This document shows, piece after piece, positions 16,308-25,297 of a stretch of DNA of 64,000 bases. The stretch comes from Gallaecimonas xiamenensis 3-C-1. Lineage in GTDB: Bacteria > Pseudomonadota > Gammaproteobacteria > Enterobacterales > Gallaecimonadaceae. How positions within the stretch are numbered: the stretch's first letter is position 1; the number at the start of each line of letters is the position of its first letter. Below the pieces are notes generated by a model, which saw only the letters and a program-made list of their open reading frames with translations, searched no databases and was not told where the DNA came from. The stretch covers positions 1 through 64,000 of the forward strand of contig NZ_AMRI01000013.1 in the NCBI RefSeq assembly GCF_000299915.1. Reading direction: 5' to 3'. Position numbers and translations under genes: made by a program.

Positions 16308-17009
16308 TCACTGATCAGATATCTTGCCTAGTTGCCTGCCCGACTGACTGACAGCCAGGGCTGGCCACACCAGCAGCCAGGAAAAACTCAGGGACAACAA
16401 CAGATCCAAGGGCCAATGCATGCCCAACACCAGGCGCGACGCCATCATTGCCAGCGCCCAGGCCAGCATCAAAGCGCCGCTGAGCCAGGCCCTGGCCCGC
16501 CAGAACAGCACTATGGCAAACAGCGCCAGGGTAACCGCAAATTGGGTATGCCCGGAAGGCAGCGAATAACCCCGTTCGGCGCGCCAGTGGCCCTTTAGCC
16601 AGCCGGGAATGGGGGCCGCGTCGATCAGCCGCTCCTGGGCCAGGCTGTCCAGGTGGTAGAACTGCCCCTGATGCTGCTGGTCCAGGTACTGTACATAGGG
16701 ACGGGGCTCCTGAAAGCTGTGCTTGAGCACCCCTTTAACCCCTTGGCCGGCCACCAGGGCACAGGCCAGGCAAAGACCGTGCAGGCCAGTGGTGCGCCAA
16801 GACCACCCCAGCCGCCACTTGAGCCAGGCCAGCACCAGCAGTGATGTCATGATGGCCATGGGAAAAGAACCGCTCAGGGTCAGCCATAGCCAGGCAGGCG
16901 CCTGGTCGGCCATGGCCGCTACCTGCCAATGCCAACCCGAAAAGAGCACAACGGCCGGCAACAGGGCCAAACCTAGGGAAAGAGCGAACAGATTCAGGGC
17001 AAGGCGCAT
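16308..17009 (-). CDS. pgpB: PgpB-like phosphatidylglycerophosphatase / undecaprenyl-PP phosphatase
   Basis: 233 residues from the ATG at 17009 (GGAG upstream), with six hydrophobic segments. All three PAP2 motifs are well preserved: KHSFQEPRPYVQ (KX6RP), YSLPSGHTQ (PSGH) and SRLVLGMHWPLD (SRX5HX3D). The long loop between motifs 1 and 2 (LDQQHQGQFYHLD) is as in E. coli PgpB, which dephosphorylates phosphatidylglycerophosphate and undecaprenyl pyrophosphate on the periplasmic side. This is the second PAP2 protein in the window and much the more canonical. Confidence 0.85.
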   Translation of the reverse strand: MRLALNLFALSLGLALLPAVVLFSGWHWQVAAMADQAPAWLWLTLSGSFPMAIMTSLLVLAWLKWRLGWSWRTTGLHGLCLACALVAGQGVKGVLKHSFQEPRPYVQYLDQQHQGQFYHLDSLAQERLIDAAPIPGWLKGHWRAERGYSLPSGHTQFAVTLALFAIVLFWRARAWLSGALMLAWALAMMASRLVLGMHWPLDLLLSLSFSWLLVWPALAVSQSGRQLGKISDQ

Positions 17010-17109
17010 CTTGATCTCCGGCAAACCAGGCACTACCCTAACGGCCCGCTCAAGGAGCGGTCAATCGTCAACCCGGGTTCCCTCACCCCGCTATCAAAAA
17101 GGTAAGCTC

Positions 17110-17751
17110 ATGCTGACTGCTTCCCAAGGCCGTTACCTGGCCAAACTGATCGCCTTCCACATCCTGGTGATCACCGCTTCCAACTATCTGGTGCAACTGC
17201 CCTTCACCCTTTGGGGCCTGCATACCACCTGGGGCGCCTTTACCTTTCCCTTTATCTTCCTGGCCACAGATCTGACGGTCAGGCTGCTGGGGGCCGAACC
17301 GGCCCGGCGGGTGATTTTCTGGACCATGATCCCGGCGCTCTTTGTCAGCTACGGGGTCAGTGTGCTCTTTCCCCAGGGCAATTTTGCCGGTTTCGAGCAA
17401 GCAGGGGCCTTGAACCTGTTCGTGGCCCGGATCGCTTTGGCATCTTTCCTGGCTTATGTGCTGGGGCAGGTACTGGATGTGCAGATCTTTAACCGCATGC
17501 GCCGTCTGGGGCCATGGTGGCTGGCTCCGGCCGCCTCCACCGTGCTGGGCAACCTCTTCGATACCCTGGTGTTTTTCTCTGCGGCCTTCTACCAGAGTGA
17601 CGATCCCTTTATGGCCAGCCACTGGCTGCAGATCGCCTGGATGGATTACGGCTTCAAGCTGCTGATAAGCCTGGTTTTCTTCTTGCCGCTTTACGGGGTG
17701 CTGCTCAATTGGTTGCTCAAATGGGCGGAGCCGAGACCGGCCGCCGCCTGA
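17110..17751 (+). CDS. yhhQ: Queuosine precursor transporter YhhQ
   Basis: 213 residues from the ATG at 17110; longer readings upstream overlap the divergent gene. It is a VUT-1/YhhQ family protein with about six membrane helices. Recognisable are ITASNYLVQLPF, GAFTFPFIFLATDLTVRLLG, the QVLDVQIFNRMR loop and TVLGNLFDTLVFFSAAF. YhhQ imports 7-cyano- and 7-aminomethyl-7-deazaguanine for queuosine tRNA modification. A GC hairpin (CCGCTC-AAG-GAGCGG, 17046-17060) lies in the leader without a T-run; I could not match it to a preQ1 riboswitch. Confidence 0.92.
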   Translation: MLTASQGRYLAKLIAFHILVITASNYLVQLPFTLWGLHTTWGAFTFPFIFLATDLTVRLLGAEPARRVIFWTMIPALFVSYGVSVLFPQGNFAGFEQAGALNLFVARIALASFLAYVLGQVLDVQIFNRMRRLGPWWLAPAASTVLGNLFDTLVFFSAAFYQSDDPFMASHWLQIAWMDYGFKLLISLVFFLPLYGVLLNWLLKWAEPRPAAA

Positions 17752-17754
17752 GCC

Positions 17755-18378
17755 TCAGCCCTGGGCTTCGATGAGGTAAACGCAGCGGCGGCCGTCCGCC
17801 AGCAGATGTTCGGTGCGGCTGACCTTGGCGTCACCGGCGAAGCATTCGTTGAACAGGGCCAGCTCTGACCGGCAGAACTGCTGGCAGTGCTGGGCTGCCG
17901 TACAGATGGGGCAATGGTTCTCTATCAGCAACCAGCGCCCCTCTTCAGGCTGCTCCACCTCCGCCATGTAGCCTTCGGCGCTGCGCAGCTCCGCCAGGCG
18001 TTCCACCTTGGCTGCCAGGCTGGACAGGGGCGCCATGGCCAGACGATAAGCCTCGCGCATCTGTTGCTCCCGGTGGCCGATAAGGGCGTCCAGGCCGTTG
18101 TCGCCGAACAGGCTTTTTACCCCTTCGATCAGGGTCAGGGTCAGGTCAGCATGACGCTCGGGAAAACGGGCATGGCCAGCTTCGGTCAGCCGCCAAACCC
18201 TGGCCGGGCGGCCAATGCTGCGCTTTTCCATAAAGCTTTCCACCAGGCCTTGCTGCTCTGCAGCAAGCAGGTGCTGACGGGCGCCCATGGCGGTCATCCC
18301 AAGATCAGCCGCCAGCACTTGGGCTGTCTGCTCACCTCGGGTTTTCAACAAGTAAAGGATGCGATTGATACTGGGCAT
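17755..18378 (-). CDS. COG2345/SufR-type winged-helix regulator with Cys cluster
   Basis: 207 residues from the ATG at 18378. The N-terminal winged helix (INRILYLLKTRGEQTAQVLA, then GMTAMGARQHLLAAEQQGLV) is followed by RPARVWRLTEAG, the wing of the COG2345 group. The C-terminal half has ENHCPICTAAQHCQQFCRSEL (about residues 157-177), four cysteines spaced C-x2-C-x6-C-x3-C, as expected for an Fe-S or metal site. Related SufR proteins sense Fe-S status. It lies directly beside the Fur-box promoter of ryhB, transcribed away from it, which hints at an iron link. Target genes are unknown. Confidence 0.75.
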   Translation of the reverse strand: MPSINRILYLLKTRGEQTAQVLAADLGMTAMGARQHLLAAEQQGLVESFMEKRSIGRPARVWRLTEAGHARFPERHADLTLTLIEGVKSLFGDNGLDALIGHREQQMREAYRLAMAPLSSLAAKVERLAELRSAEGYMAEVEQPEEGRWLLIENHCPICTAAQHCQQFCRSELALFNECFAGDAKVSRTEHLLADGRRCVYLIEAQG

Positions 18379-18452
18379 GGGCCCATTATGAGCGGGAACG
18401 GCGACGGGACTCAACGACTAAGGGCTTGAGGCGAAAAGATCAACAGGGTGCC

Positions 18453-18481
18453 TTGACAATTAAATAAGAACCATTATCATT
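18453..18481 (+). promoter_or_regulatory. Fur-controlled promoter of ryhB
   Basis: TTGACA (18453-18458), a 16-bp spacer and TATCAT (18475-18480) form a strong sigma-70 promoter. Overlapping it, AATAAGAACCATTATCATT (18463-18481) matches 16 of 19 positions of a typical Fur box. Iron-loaded Fur would block the -10. Confidence 0.85.
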
Positions 18482-18486
18482 TGAGG

Positions 18487-18597
18487 TGCGTTCCAGTTAC
18501 GCACTGATGCATTCAAGAGGCTTTGGCTGCATCGCACGACATTGCTCACATTGCTTCCATATGGAAAAAGGCCGGCGACCATGCCGGCCTGTTTTTA
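18487..18597 (+). ncRNA. ryhB: RyhB small RNA
   Basis: A transcript of about 111 nt is predicted from the promoter at 18453-18480 to the T-run at 18591-18597. Positions 18534-18559 reproduce the 26-nt seed region of E. coli RyhB, beginning GCACGACATTGCTCACA, which pairs with mRNAs of iron-using proteins. The 3' end is an intrinsic terminator with stem AGGCCGGC / GCCGGCCT. RyhB, with Hfq, represses non-essential iron proteins when Fur is inactive. The flanking 5' part is not obviously conserved. No ORF explains the segment. The terminator also serves the convergent GGDEF gene. Confidence 0.93.
18569..18597. terminator. Terminator shared by ryhB (plus) and the MASE1-GGDEF gene (minus)
   Basis: An 8-bp GC stem (18569-18576 / 18583-18590) has GTTTTTA on the plus side and a five-T run on the minus side. 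Confidence 0.85.
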
Positions 18598-18600
18598 TCC

Positions 18601-21180
18601 TCAGAATACCTTTTGGCGCTGTCCTTCAACCTGCACGCACTGGTAACGGTCTCGTCCACCTTCCTTGGCTTGGTAAAGAGCCTTGTCCGCCTGTTCCAGC
18701 AGGGGTTTAACCCCTTTGAGATCGCCGCTGGGGTAGCCGCTGGCAATGCCGATGGACAGGGTCACCCAGCTGCTGATGGGAGAGTCTGGATGGCGTATGG
18801 CCGCCTGGCGGATATTGGCCTGGATCTTGTTGGCCAGCCCTTTGGCCTCCAGCAGGCCGGAGCCGGGCAGGATCATGGCGAATTCCTCACCACCGTAACG
18901 GGCTACCACGTCGCCGGCCCGGCGCACCGACGACATCAGCAGGAAAGCCACCTGTTGCAGGCAACGGTCCCCTTCCAAGTGGCCGGCACTGTCGTTGAAG
19001 CGTTTGAAGAAGTCGATATCGATCATCAGCACCGTTAAGGGCTGGGACTGGCGGGCACAACGAAGCCATTCCTCTTCCAATTCCTGGTCGAAAATGCGGC
19101 GGTTAACCAGTTGAGTGAGGGCGTCGATGCGGGACAGCTGCTCCAGACGCTGGTTAACTTCGGCCAGCTCGTGGTTGCGTTCGGAAAGGGCCCTGTTGAG
19201 CTCCCGCACCTGGTCTTCGTTGATCAGGGCCTCGGTGATGTCTTCCCGCAGTATCAGCAGATGCCTTACCTGTTGCTCATCATCACAAAGGGGCACCTTA
19301 CGGGTGCGCAGCCAGCGCACCCCGTTGGGGGTGGTGAAGGCTTCCTTGTCCACCAGCTGCAGGCGGCCGCTGTGGATGGCGGCCCTGTCGCTGGCGATGG
19401 TGGCCTCGGCTTCGGCCTCGGGCAGTAAGTCCCGGTCCGAGCTGTCGATCAGTTGGTCACGGCTGCGGCCCAGCAAATCCTCGGCGGCGCGGTTGACCTG
19501 CACATAGGTGAGGTCATCGGCGTTTTTTACCTGCAGGGTCAGCGGCAGGTTTTCCACCAGGGACCCCAGGAAACGCTCCCGCTCACGAATGCGCTGGTTG
19601 GCCTGTTCCAACTCGCGGGTACGCAGCCTGACCTGCTTGCCGATCACAAAGGCCTGGCCGGTCACCAGCAGCACGGTACAGCCCACCACAGACACCAGCA
19701 GCAACCCCCCCACCAGGATCAGCCAGAGGCCGGCATTGGCCTGGGTCAGCACATAGTAGTCGGGGTAGTGGAACCGCAGCAGCCATTCACGACCGCCGCT
19801 GCTGAGGCTGCGCTCCACCCACAGGCCCTGGCCCGTATCGAAATCCTCCGAGGGCGGCGGCAGGAAATACTGCTGTGACGCCTTGTCCTGGGCCGACATC
19901 TGCAAGGGGGACTGAGCTATGGCATTCAAGGCGCCGCTCAGCACAGAGTTGGCGTCGATCACCGCCAAGACATACCCCATCATGGTGCCATCGGCATGGC
20001 GAACCGCCCTGAAGGCCAGGAAGCTCTTGCCGTTCTTGCTCTGCACCAGGGACAGCACATCGCTCAGGCTAGTACGGCCCGACACCATGGCCCTGGTCAT
20101 GGCGGCCTCGCGGCCGGGATGGGAGCCTGGCGCATAGCCAAGAGCCCTTTCGTTGCCTTCCAGGGGTTCGAGGTAATAGATGGGGTAGTAAAAGGCGGTA
20201 GGCGGGGCCGGTATCATCTTGCCGTCAGGGCCTTGCACCGTAAAATGAAAAGCCCTGCCCAGCTCGCTGCTGGCCTTCTCTTCCATGGCCAGGCGCTCCT
20301 GATGAGCGACCCTGGGTACCCATTCCAAGGCCCTCAGGCCCGGCATTTCCTGTAACAGCTCGCTGGCCGCTCGGTGAAATTCCAACCGCGATACATGTTC
20401 CGAGCTGCGGAAGATCTGGGCCAGGCCGGTCAGGGAATTGAGGTAATGGTCGGTACGGGACTGTACCGCCGCCGCCAGCACGTCGGACTGGCGCTGCAGT
20501 TCCAGCCCCACCCTGCTGCGCTGGCTGCTGGCGATCTGCTGGGTGCTCCACAACAGCCCCGCCACCAGCATCACCATGGTCAAGCCTGTCCACAGCAGCC
20601 GGGAGCGGCCAGGCCTGTTGGCCCAGAGCAGAATAAAGGGGGACAGCAGGGCCACCCCCATGGCGTCTCCCGTCCACCAGGTCAGCCAGCCGGTCAAGGC
20701 TACACCGGGGGGATTCACCCCCGCCAGGCTCAGGGTCACCTGGCCTATGCTGGCGGCCACCACCGAACTGAGCAGGGCCCCCTTGCCCATCAACTGCAGG
20801 ATCTCTCCCAGGGTCGCCAACTGCCAACGGCGCTTGTACGCCAGCAGCCAGGCACCAAACAGCCCTTGCAGGGTGGCACCGCTGGCGATGGCCAGGGGCA
20901 CCAGCCAGGCGGACCAAAGACCCGACAGCAGGGCTTCAGGCTGGCCCACCACCAGGGCGTTGGTGAGGAAGGAACCGAAGAAGATACCGGGCCAGATGCG
21001 ATGGCCCCAGGTGAGGAGGGCTACCAGGGCCACACCGGCAGCAGGCCAGATGGGGCTGGCGTAACCTGGAGGCAAGGCCAGTTGGATACCCAACCAGCCT
21101 GCCACGAAATACGCGAAGGCGACCGTCAATAGTCGCTGGACCAGAGTTCCGCTCAAGTCGCCTCCGTGGCTTTCAATCAC
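18601..21180 (-). CDS. MASE1-CHASE-PAS-GGDEF membrane diguanylate cyclase
   Basis: 859 residues. Residues about 15-300 are a polytopic MASE1 sensor (ASPIWPAAGVALVALLTWG, GIFFGSFLTNALVV). A CHASE-type periplasmic domain (LRALEWVPRVAHQERLAMEE) follows, then another membrane helix near 510, a PAS domain (NADDLTYVQVNRAAEDLLGRS) and a C-terminal GGDEF (about 695-859) with active site GGEEF and an RAGD inhibitory site five residues ahead. It should make cyclic di-GMP in response to an extracytoplasmic signal. The ATG at 21180 is taken as start. It is transcribed towards, and terminates with, ryhB. Confidence 0.9.
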   Translation of the reverse strand: MIESHGGDLSGTLVQRLLTVAFAYFVAGWLGIQLALPPGYASPIWPAAGVALVALLTWGHRIWPGIFFGSFLTNALVVGQPEALLSGLWSAWLVPLAIASGATLQGLFGAWLLAYKRRWQLATLGEILQLMGKGALLSSVVAASIGQVTLSLAGVNPPGVALTGWLTWWTGDAMGVALLSPFILLWANRPGRSRLLWTGLTMVMLVAGLLWSTQQIASSQRSRVGLELQRQSDVLAAAVQSRTDHYLNSLTGLAQIFRSSEHVSRLEFHRAASELLQEMPGLRALEWVPRVAHQERLAMEEKASSELGRAFHFTVQGPDGKMIPAPPTAFYYPIYYLEPLEGNERALGYAPGSHPGREAAMTRAMVSGRTSLSDVLSLVQSKNGKSFLAFRAVRHADGTMMGYVLAVIDANSVLSGALNAIAQSPLQMSAQDKASQQYFLPPPSEDFDTGQGLWVERSLSSGGREWLLRFHYPDYYVLTQANAGLWLILVGGLLLVSVVGCTVLLVTGQAFVIGKQVRLRTRELEQANQRIRERERFLGSLVENLPLTLQVKNADDLTYVQVNRAAEDLLGRSRDQLIDSSDRDLLPEAEAEATIASDRAAIHSGRLQLVDKEAFTTPNGVRWLRTRKVPLCDDEQQVRHLLILREDITEALINEDQVRELNRALSERNHELAEVNQRLEQLSRIDALTQLVNRRIFDQELEEEWLRCARQSQPLTVLMIDIDFFKRFNDSAGHLEGDRCLQQVAFLLMSSVRRAGDVVARYGGEEFAMILPGSGLLEAKGLANKIQANIRQAAIRHPDSPISSWVTLSIGIASGYPSGDLKGVKPLLEQADKALYQAKEGGRDRYQCVQVEGQRQKVF

Positions 21181-21223
21181 TTAGCCAAGCTAGCAGAAGC
21201 CGCCGGCCAAGTCACATGCCATG

Positions 21224-21874
21224 TCAGGCCAAGCGCAGCACTTCCTCTACCAGCTTGTCGATGCCGCTCTTGGCTTCCAGAATGTTGCCCGCCAGCATGT
21301 AGGCCGGGGTAGACACCACCTTGCGGGCCTCATCGACCCTGAACTGGTCTACCGGGCAGGCCTGGTGCACACCGCCCATGGCATCGAAGGCCCCTGCAGT
21401 GGCTTGGTCCGTGCCTATGGTGCCCTCAACACCCTGGCCATAAACCCGAGGCAGTATGGCTGGCGCTATGCAGATATAACCCGCCGCCTTGCCGGCCTGG
21501 GCAAAATCCTGGCAGGCAGCCAGCACATCGGGCTGCACCTGGCATTCGGCACCCTTGAAGGCGAAATCCGACAGGTTCTTGGCGGCACCGAAGCCGCCAG
21601 GCAGGATCAGGGCATCAAAATCAGCGGCCTTGAGGCCTTTGACGTCCTTAATCTCCCCCCGGCAGATCCGCGCCGCTTCCACCAGCACATTACGCCGCTC
21701 GGCCATCTCTTCCCCGGTCAGGTGGTTGATCACATGGTGCTGGTCCACATTGGGTGCAAAGCACTGCACCTGGGCACCGGCCTGGGCCAAGGCCAGCAGG
21801 GTCAGCACGGACTCGTGGATCTCGGCGCCATCAAAGACACCGCAACCGCTCAAAATCACTGCGACTTTTTTCAT
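21224..21874 (-). CDS. elbB: Isoprenoid biosynthesis glyoxalase ElbB
   Basis: 216 residues of the DJ-1/PfpI superfamily. The N-terminus MKKVAVILSGCGVFDGAEIHE is the ElbB/YhbL signature, and the nucleophilic Cys region is KAAGYICIAPAI (about residue 135). ALILPGGFGAAKNLS is the conserved nucleotide-like loop. E. coli ElbB has glyoxalase activity and is placed near isoprenoid metabolism, though its role is unclear. GGAGGTAAGG gives a strong ribosome site. It is divergent from polA. Confidence 0.9.
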   Translation of the reverse strand: MKKVAVILSGCGVFDGAEIHESVLTLLALAQAGAQVQCFAPNVDQHHVINHLTGEEMAERRNVLVEAARICRGEIKDVKGLKAADFDALILPGGFGAAKNLSDFAFKGAECQVQPDVLAACQDFAQAGKAAGYICIAPAILPRVYGQGVEGTIGTDQATAGAFDAMGGVHQACPVDQFRVDEARKVVSTPAYMLAGNILEAKSGIDKLVEEVLRLA

Positions 21875-22293
21875 CCTTACCTCCTAATTCTTCCAAGCCA
21901 TGGTAGGTCAGGCCTGGCGACCCTGTCACCGTTCACCCGGCCAAATTGGCTATTGCACATCTTTTAGGCAGTGCTAGACTGCATCCTTGTGTGTCAAAAC
22001 ACAGCCCCATTCGACTAACAAAAAGGATTTTGGTTATTCACAAGCAAGGACAGGCTATCCACATTTCCATCACCCTTTAACTCTTACCGCTGACGCCAGC
22101 TGTGGCGCCGCTTGTAGCGTGACTCCCCACAGCGCCATCCGCCGAGAATGGCCGCTGCCTCTTATTTATTCAACAGACTTATCCACAGGCCGAAACACCT
22201 CCTGCCATCCCCCTTCTTTGGGCGCCCTTACGTTTCCTCAGGGCCAGCGCTGTGGCATCCTTGGCGCCATTAAGGATCACCTGGACTCCCATC
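21875..22293. other. 419-bp gap upstream of polA with promoter and DnaA boxes
   Basis: TTGCAC (about 21954-21959), a 16-bp spacer and TAGACT (about 21976-21981) form a promoter for a leader of roughly 300 nt before polA. Within the leader are TTATTCACA (22034-22042), CTATCCACA (22055-22063) and TTATCCACA (22178-22186), all in the same orientation. The last is a perfect high-affinity DnaA box. I see no convincing ORF; the open frame running into polA has no family resemblance. Confidence 0.5.
22034..22186 (+). promoter_or_regulatory. Three DnaA-box sequences in the polA leader
   Basis: The first two boxes are 21 bp apart, two helical turns, and the third is a consensus TTATCCACA. They could titrate DnaA or let DnaA regulate polA transcription. 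An origin is unlikely because no AT-rich unwinding block or oriC neighbour genes are present. Confidence 0.45.
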
Positions 22294-25065
22294 ATGGCAA
22301 CCATTCCCGACAACCCCCTTATCCTGGTAGACGGCTCTTCCTATCTTTACCGTGCCTACTATGCACCGCCGCACCTGACCAACTCCCAGGGGGAGCCCAC
22401 CGGCGCCGTTTACGGGGTGGTCAACATGCTCAAGTCCCTGTTGCGCCAGTTCAACCCCTCCGAGATGGCGGTGGTGTTCGACGCCAAGGGCAAAACCTTC
22501 CGTGACGAGCTTTTCGAGCAGTACAAGGCCCACCGCCCCTCCATGCCCGACGACCTGCGCAGCCAGGTGGCGCCGCTGCATGCCCTGGTCAAGGCCATGG
22601 GCCTGCCGCTGATCATCATCGAAGGGGTGGAAGCGGACGACGTCATCGGCACCCTGGCCAAGAAAGCCTCCGCCGAGGGCCGCCACGTGCTGATCTCCAC
22701 CGGCGACAAGGACATGGCGCAATTGGTGGATGACAAGGTGACCCTGATCAACACCATGACCAACAGCGTCCTGGACCCGGCCGGGGTGGTGGAAAAATTC
22801 GGGGTAGGCCCCGAGCTCATCATCGACTTCCTGGCCCTGATGGGGGACAAGGTGGACAACATCCCCGGAGTACCCGGGGTCGGCGAGAAGACCGCCCTTG
22901 GCCTGCTGCAAGGCATAGGGGGGATGGACGCCCTCTACGACAACCTCGAGAAAATCGCCGAGCTCAGTTTCCGTGGCGCCAAGACCATGGGCAAGAAGCT
23001 GGCCGACAACGAAGACCAGGCCCGCCTCTCCTACCTGCTGGCCACCATCAAGACCGACGTAGACTTGAGCGAAGAGCAGCTGGACATGCGCATCAAGGCC
23101 GAAGACCGTGACGCCCTGGTGGAATGGTACGGCAAGCTCGAGTTCCGCCGCTGGCTGTCGGACGCCCTGGAAGGCAAGGCCCCGGAGCAAAACCCGACAC
23201 AGGCCAGCACCGGCAACGCCGAAGAAGAAACCATCGAGGACCCGGCCGGCATAGACCGCAGCCAATACCAGTTGGTCAACACCGAGGCGGCCCTCAAGGA
23301 GTGGATCGCCAAACTGGAAAAGGCCGAGCTGTTCGCCTTCGACACCGAAACCACGGCCCTGGATTACATGGTGGCCGACCTGGTGGGCTTTTCCGTGGCC
23401 CTGGCGGACGGGGACGCAGCCTATATTCCCTTCGGCCACAGCCTGCTGGACGAGACCCCCCAACTGGAAAGGGGCCTGGTGCTGGACGCCTTCAGGGCCC
23501 TGCTGGAAAGCGACGACCACAAAAAGGTGGGGCAGAACCTCAAGTACGACATGAGCGTGTTGGCCAACCACGGCATCACCCTCAGGGGCATCGCCTTTGA
23601 CACCATGCTGGAAAGCTATGTGTTCAACTCAGTGGCCGGCCGCCACGACATGGACAGCCTGTCCCTCAAGTATCTGTCCCACAAGACCATCAGCTTCGAA
23701 GATATCGCCGGCAAGGGTGCCAAACAGCTGACCTTCGACCAGGTGGCCATCAAGGACGCTGCCCTCTATGCCGCCGAAGACGCCGACGTTACCCTGCGCC
23801 TGCACCAGAACCTGTGGCCCAAGCTGCAAAAGGAACCCAGCCTGCAGGCGGTCTTCACCGACATCGAGCTGCCCCTGGTGCCGGTGCTGTCCCGTATGGA
23901 ACGCAATGGCGTGCTGATCGACAAGCATCTGTTGGCCAAGCAGAGTGAAGAACTGGCCGAGCGCATCCAGGCCCTGGAAGCCAAAGCCCACGAGCTGGCC
24001 GGGGAGGAATTTAACCTGGGCAGCCCCAAGCAGCTGCAAGCCATCCTCTTTGACAAGATGGGCATCAAGCCCCTGAAGAAGACCCCTTCCGGGGTGCCTT
24101 CCGTGGCCGAGGAAGTGCTGCAAGAACTGGCCCACGACCACCCCTTGCCCAAGGTGATCATCGAATACCGGGGCCTGGCCAAGCTCAAGTCCACCTATAC
24201 CGACAAGCTGCCGCTGCTGATCCACGACAAAACTGGCCGGGTCCACACCAGCTACCATCAGGCAGTCACCGCCACCGGCCGATTGTCCTCCTCAGACCCC
24301 AACCTGCAGAACATCCCGGTACGTACCGAAGAAGGCCGGCGTATCCGCCAGGCCTTTGTTGCCCCCAAGGGCCGCAAGATCCTGGCAGCGGATTACAGCC
24401 AGATTGAACTGCGCATCATGGCCCACCTGTCTGGTGATGATGGCCTGCTTACCGCCTTCGCCCAGGGCAAGGACATCCACGCCGCCACCGCCGCCGAGGT
24501 GTTCGGTGTGCCCCTGACCGAGGTCAGCAGCGAACAGCGCCGCCGTGCCAAGGCCATCAACTTCGGCCTTATCTACGGTATGTCGGCCTTCGGCCTGGCC
24601 CGCCAGTTGGATATTGGCCGCAACGAAGCCCAGGGCTATATGAACACCTATTTCGAGCGCTACCCAGGGGTGCTGGACTATATGGAGCGCACCCGTCAGG
24701 GCGCCGAGGAAAAGGGCTATGTGGAAACCCTGTTCGGCCGTCGTCTCTACCTGCCGGAGATCAATGCCCGCAACCAGGCCCGTAAAAAGGCCGCCGAGCG
24801 CGCTGCTATCAACGCCCCCATGCAGGGTACCGCCGCCGACATCATCAAGAAAGCCATGATCGCCGTGGATGCCTGGGTCAACCAGCAAGCCGACAAGGTC
24901 AAGCTGCTGATGCAGGTGCATGATGAACTGGTGCTGGAGGTAGACGAAGACTTTGCCGACGAGGCAGCCAAAGCCATCAGCGCCCTGATGGAAGCGGCGG
25001 CCGAGCTCAAGGTGCCGCTGCTGGTAGAGCCAGGCATGGGCAGCACCTGGGATGAAGCTCACTGA
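22294..25065 (+). CDS. polA: DNA polymerase I
   Basis: 923 residues starting with the family-typical [20 protein letters not shown]. The 5'-3' exonuclease domain (about 1-320) has [13 protein letters not shown] and [15 protein letters not shown]. The 3'-5' proofreading domain (about 330-520) keeps the catalytic DxE ([11 protein letters not shown]), so it is active. The polymerase domain has motif A ([17 protein letters not shown]), motif B ([13 protein letters not shown]) and motif C ([11 protein letters not shown]). It fills gaps in repair and removes Okazaki primers. The start at 22294 is set by homology; an upstream in-frame ATG at 22252 is less likely. No terminator is visible directly after the stop. 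Confidence 0.97.
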   Translation: MATIPDNPLILVDGSSYLYRAYYAPPHLTNSQGEPTGAVYGVVNMLKSLLRQFNPSEMAVVFDAKGKTFRDELFEQYKAHRPSMPDDLRSQVAPLHALVKAMGLPLIIIEGVEADDVIGTLAKKASAEGRHVLISTGDKDMAQLVDDKVTLINTMTNSVLDPAGVVEKFGVGPELIIDFLALMGDKVDNIPGVPGVGEKTALGLLQGIGGMDALYDNLEKIAELSFRGAKTMGKKLADNEDQARLSYLLATIKTDVDLSEEQLDMRIKAEDRDALVEWYGKLEFRRWLSDALEGKAPEQNPTQASTGNAEEETIEDPAGIDRSQYQLVNTEAALKEWIAKLEKAELFAFDTETTALDYMVADLVGFSVALADGDAAYIPFGHSLLDETPQLERGLVLDAFRALLESDDHKKVGQNLKYDMSVLANHGITLRGIAFDTMLESYVFNSVAGRHDMDSLSLKYLSHKTISFEDIAGKGAKQLTFDQVAIKDAALYAAEDADVTLRLHQNLWPKLQKEPSLQAVFTDIELPLVPVLSRMERNGVLIDKHLLAKQSEELAERIQALEAKAHELAGEEFNLGSPKQLQAILFDKMGIKPLKKTPSGVPSVAEEVLQELAHDHPLPKVIIEYRGLAKLKSTYTDKLPLLIHDKTGRVHTSYHQAVTATGRLSSSDPNLQNIPVRTEEGRRIRQAFVAPKGRKILAADYSQIELRIMAHLSGDDGLLTAFAQGKDIHAATAAEVFGVPLTEVSSEQRRRAKAINFGLIYGMSAFGLARQLDIGRNEAQGYMNTYFERYPGVLDYMERTRQGAEEKGYVETLFGRRLYLPEINARNQARKKAAERAAINAPMQGTAADIIKKAMIAVDAWVNQQADKVKLLMQVHDELVLEVDEDFADEAAKAISALMEAAAELKVPLLVEPGMGSTWDEAH

Positions 25066-25204
25066 CCTCAACCTGTAATATTTTTACCAAAAGCCAGGCT
25101 TCACCGGCGAAACCACCGCGATTAAGATCGCATTACCGTGCAAAGATGAAAAAAAACTACATGAAGTGCTTTTAATCTGAGCAGTGCCTCGCTAGACTGC
25201 TCGG
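25066..25204. other. polA-spf intergenic region with spf promoter
   Basis: No ORF. The spf -10 element TAGACT is at 25193-25198; the -35 (around 25170, TTTTAA) is weak, as for an activator- or repressor-modulated promoter. I could not place a CRP site with confidence. Confidence 0.5.
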
Positions 25205-25297
25205 GTAGGGTACAAAAGACCCCGTTAACGGGTCTTTGTTTCACGTAGTGGATTTGGCTACATAGCCGCCTCGCTCAAACGAGCGGGGCGTTTTTTT
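25205..25297 (+). ncRNA. spf: Spot 42 RNA
   Basis: About 93 nt between polA and engB, the same place as E. coli spf. It starts with GTAGGGTACA like E. coli Spot 42, has the conserved block TTTCACGTAGTGGATTTGGC and an AGCCGCC segment, and ends in a terminator stem (CGCCTCGCTC / GAGCGGGGCG) followed by eight T. Spot 42 is a Hfq-dependent sRNA, repressed by cAMP-CRP in E. coli, that tunes galK and many catabolic genes. A hairpin of GACCCCGTTAACGGGTC (25218-25234) is specific to this lineage, with base changes from E. coli that keep the overall architecture. Confidence 0.93.

Noticed and set aside
17030-17109. preQ1 riboswitch before yhhQ
   Set aside because: A GC hairpin is present, but no preQ1-I or preQ1-II consensus could be matched.
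21900-22293. Possible replication origin because of DnaA boxes
   Set aside because: Only three boxes, no AT-rich unwinding repeats, and no oriC neighbours such as mnmG, rsmG, mioC, dnaA or dnaN.
21987-22505. 172-aa open frame overlapping the polA leader and 5' end
   Set aside because: Out of frame with polA, low-complexity, no family match; the leader is better read as untranslated.
22270-23571. 433-aa open frame antisense to polA
   Set aside because: No ribosome site or family pattern; polA is intact opposite.
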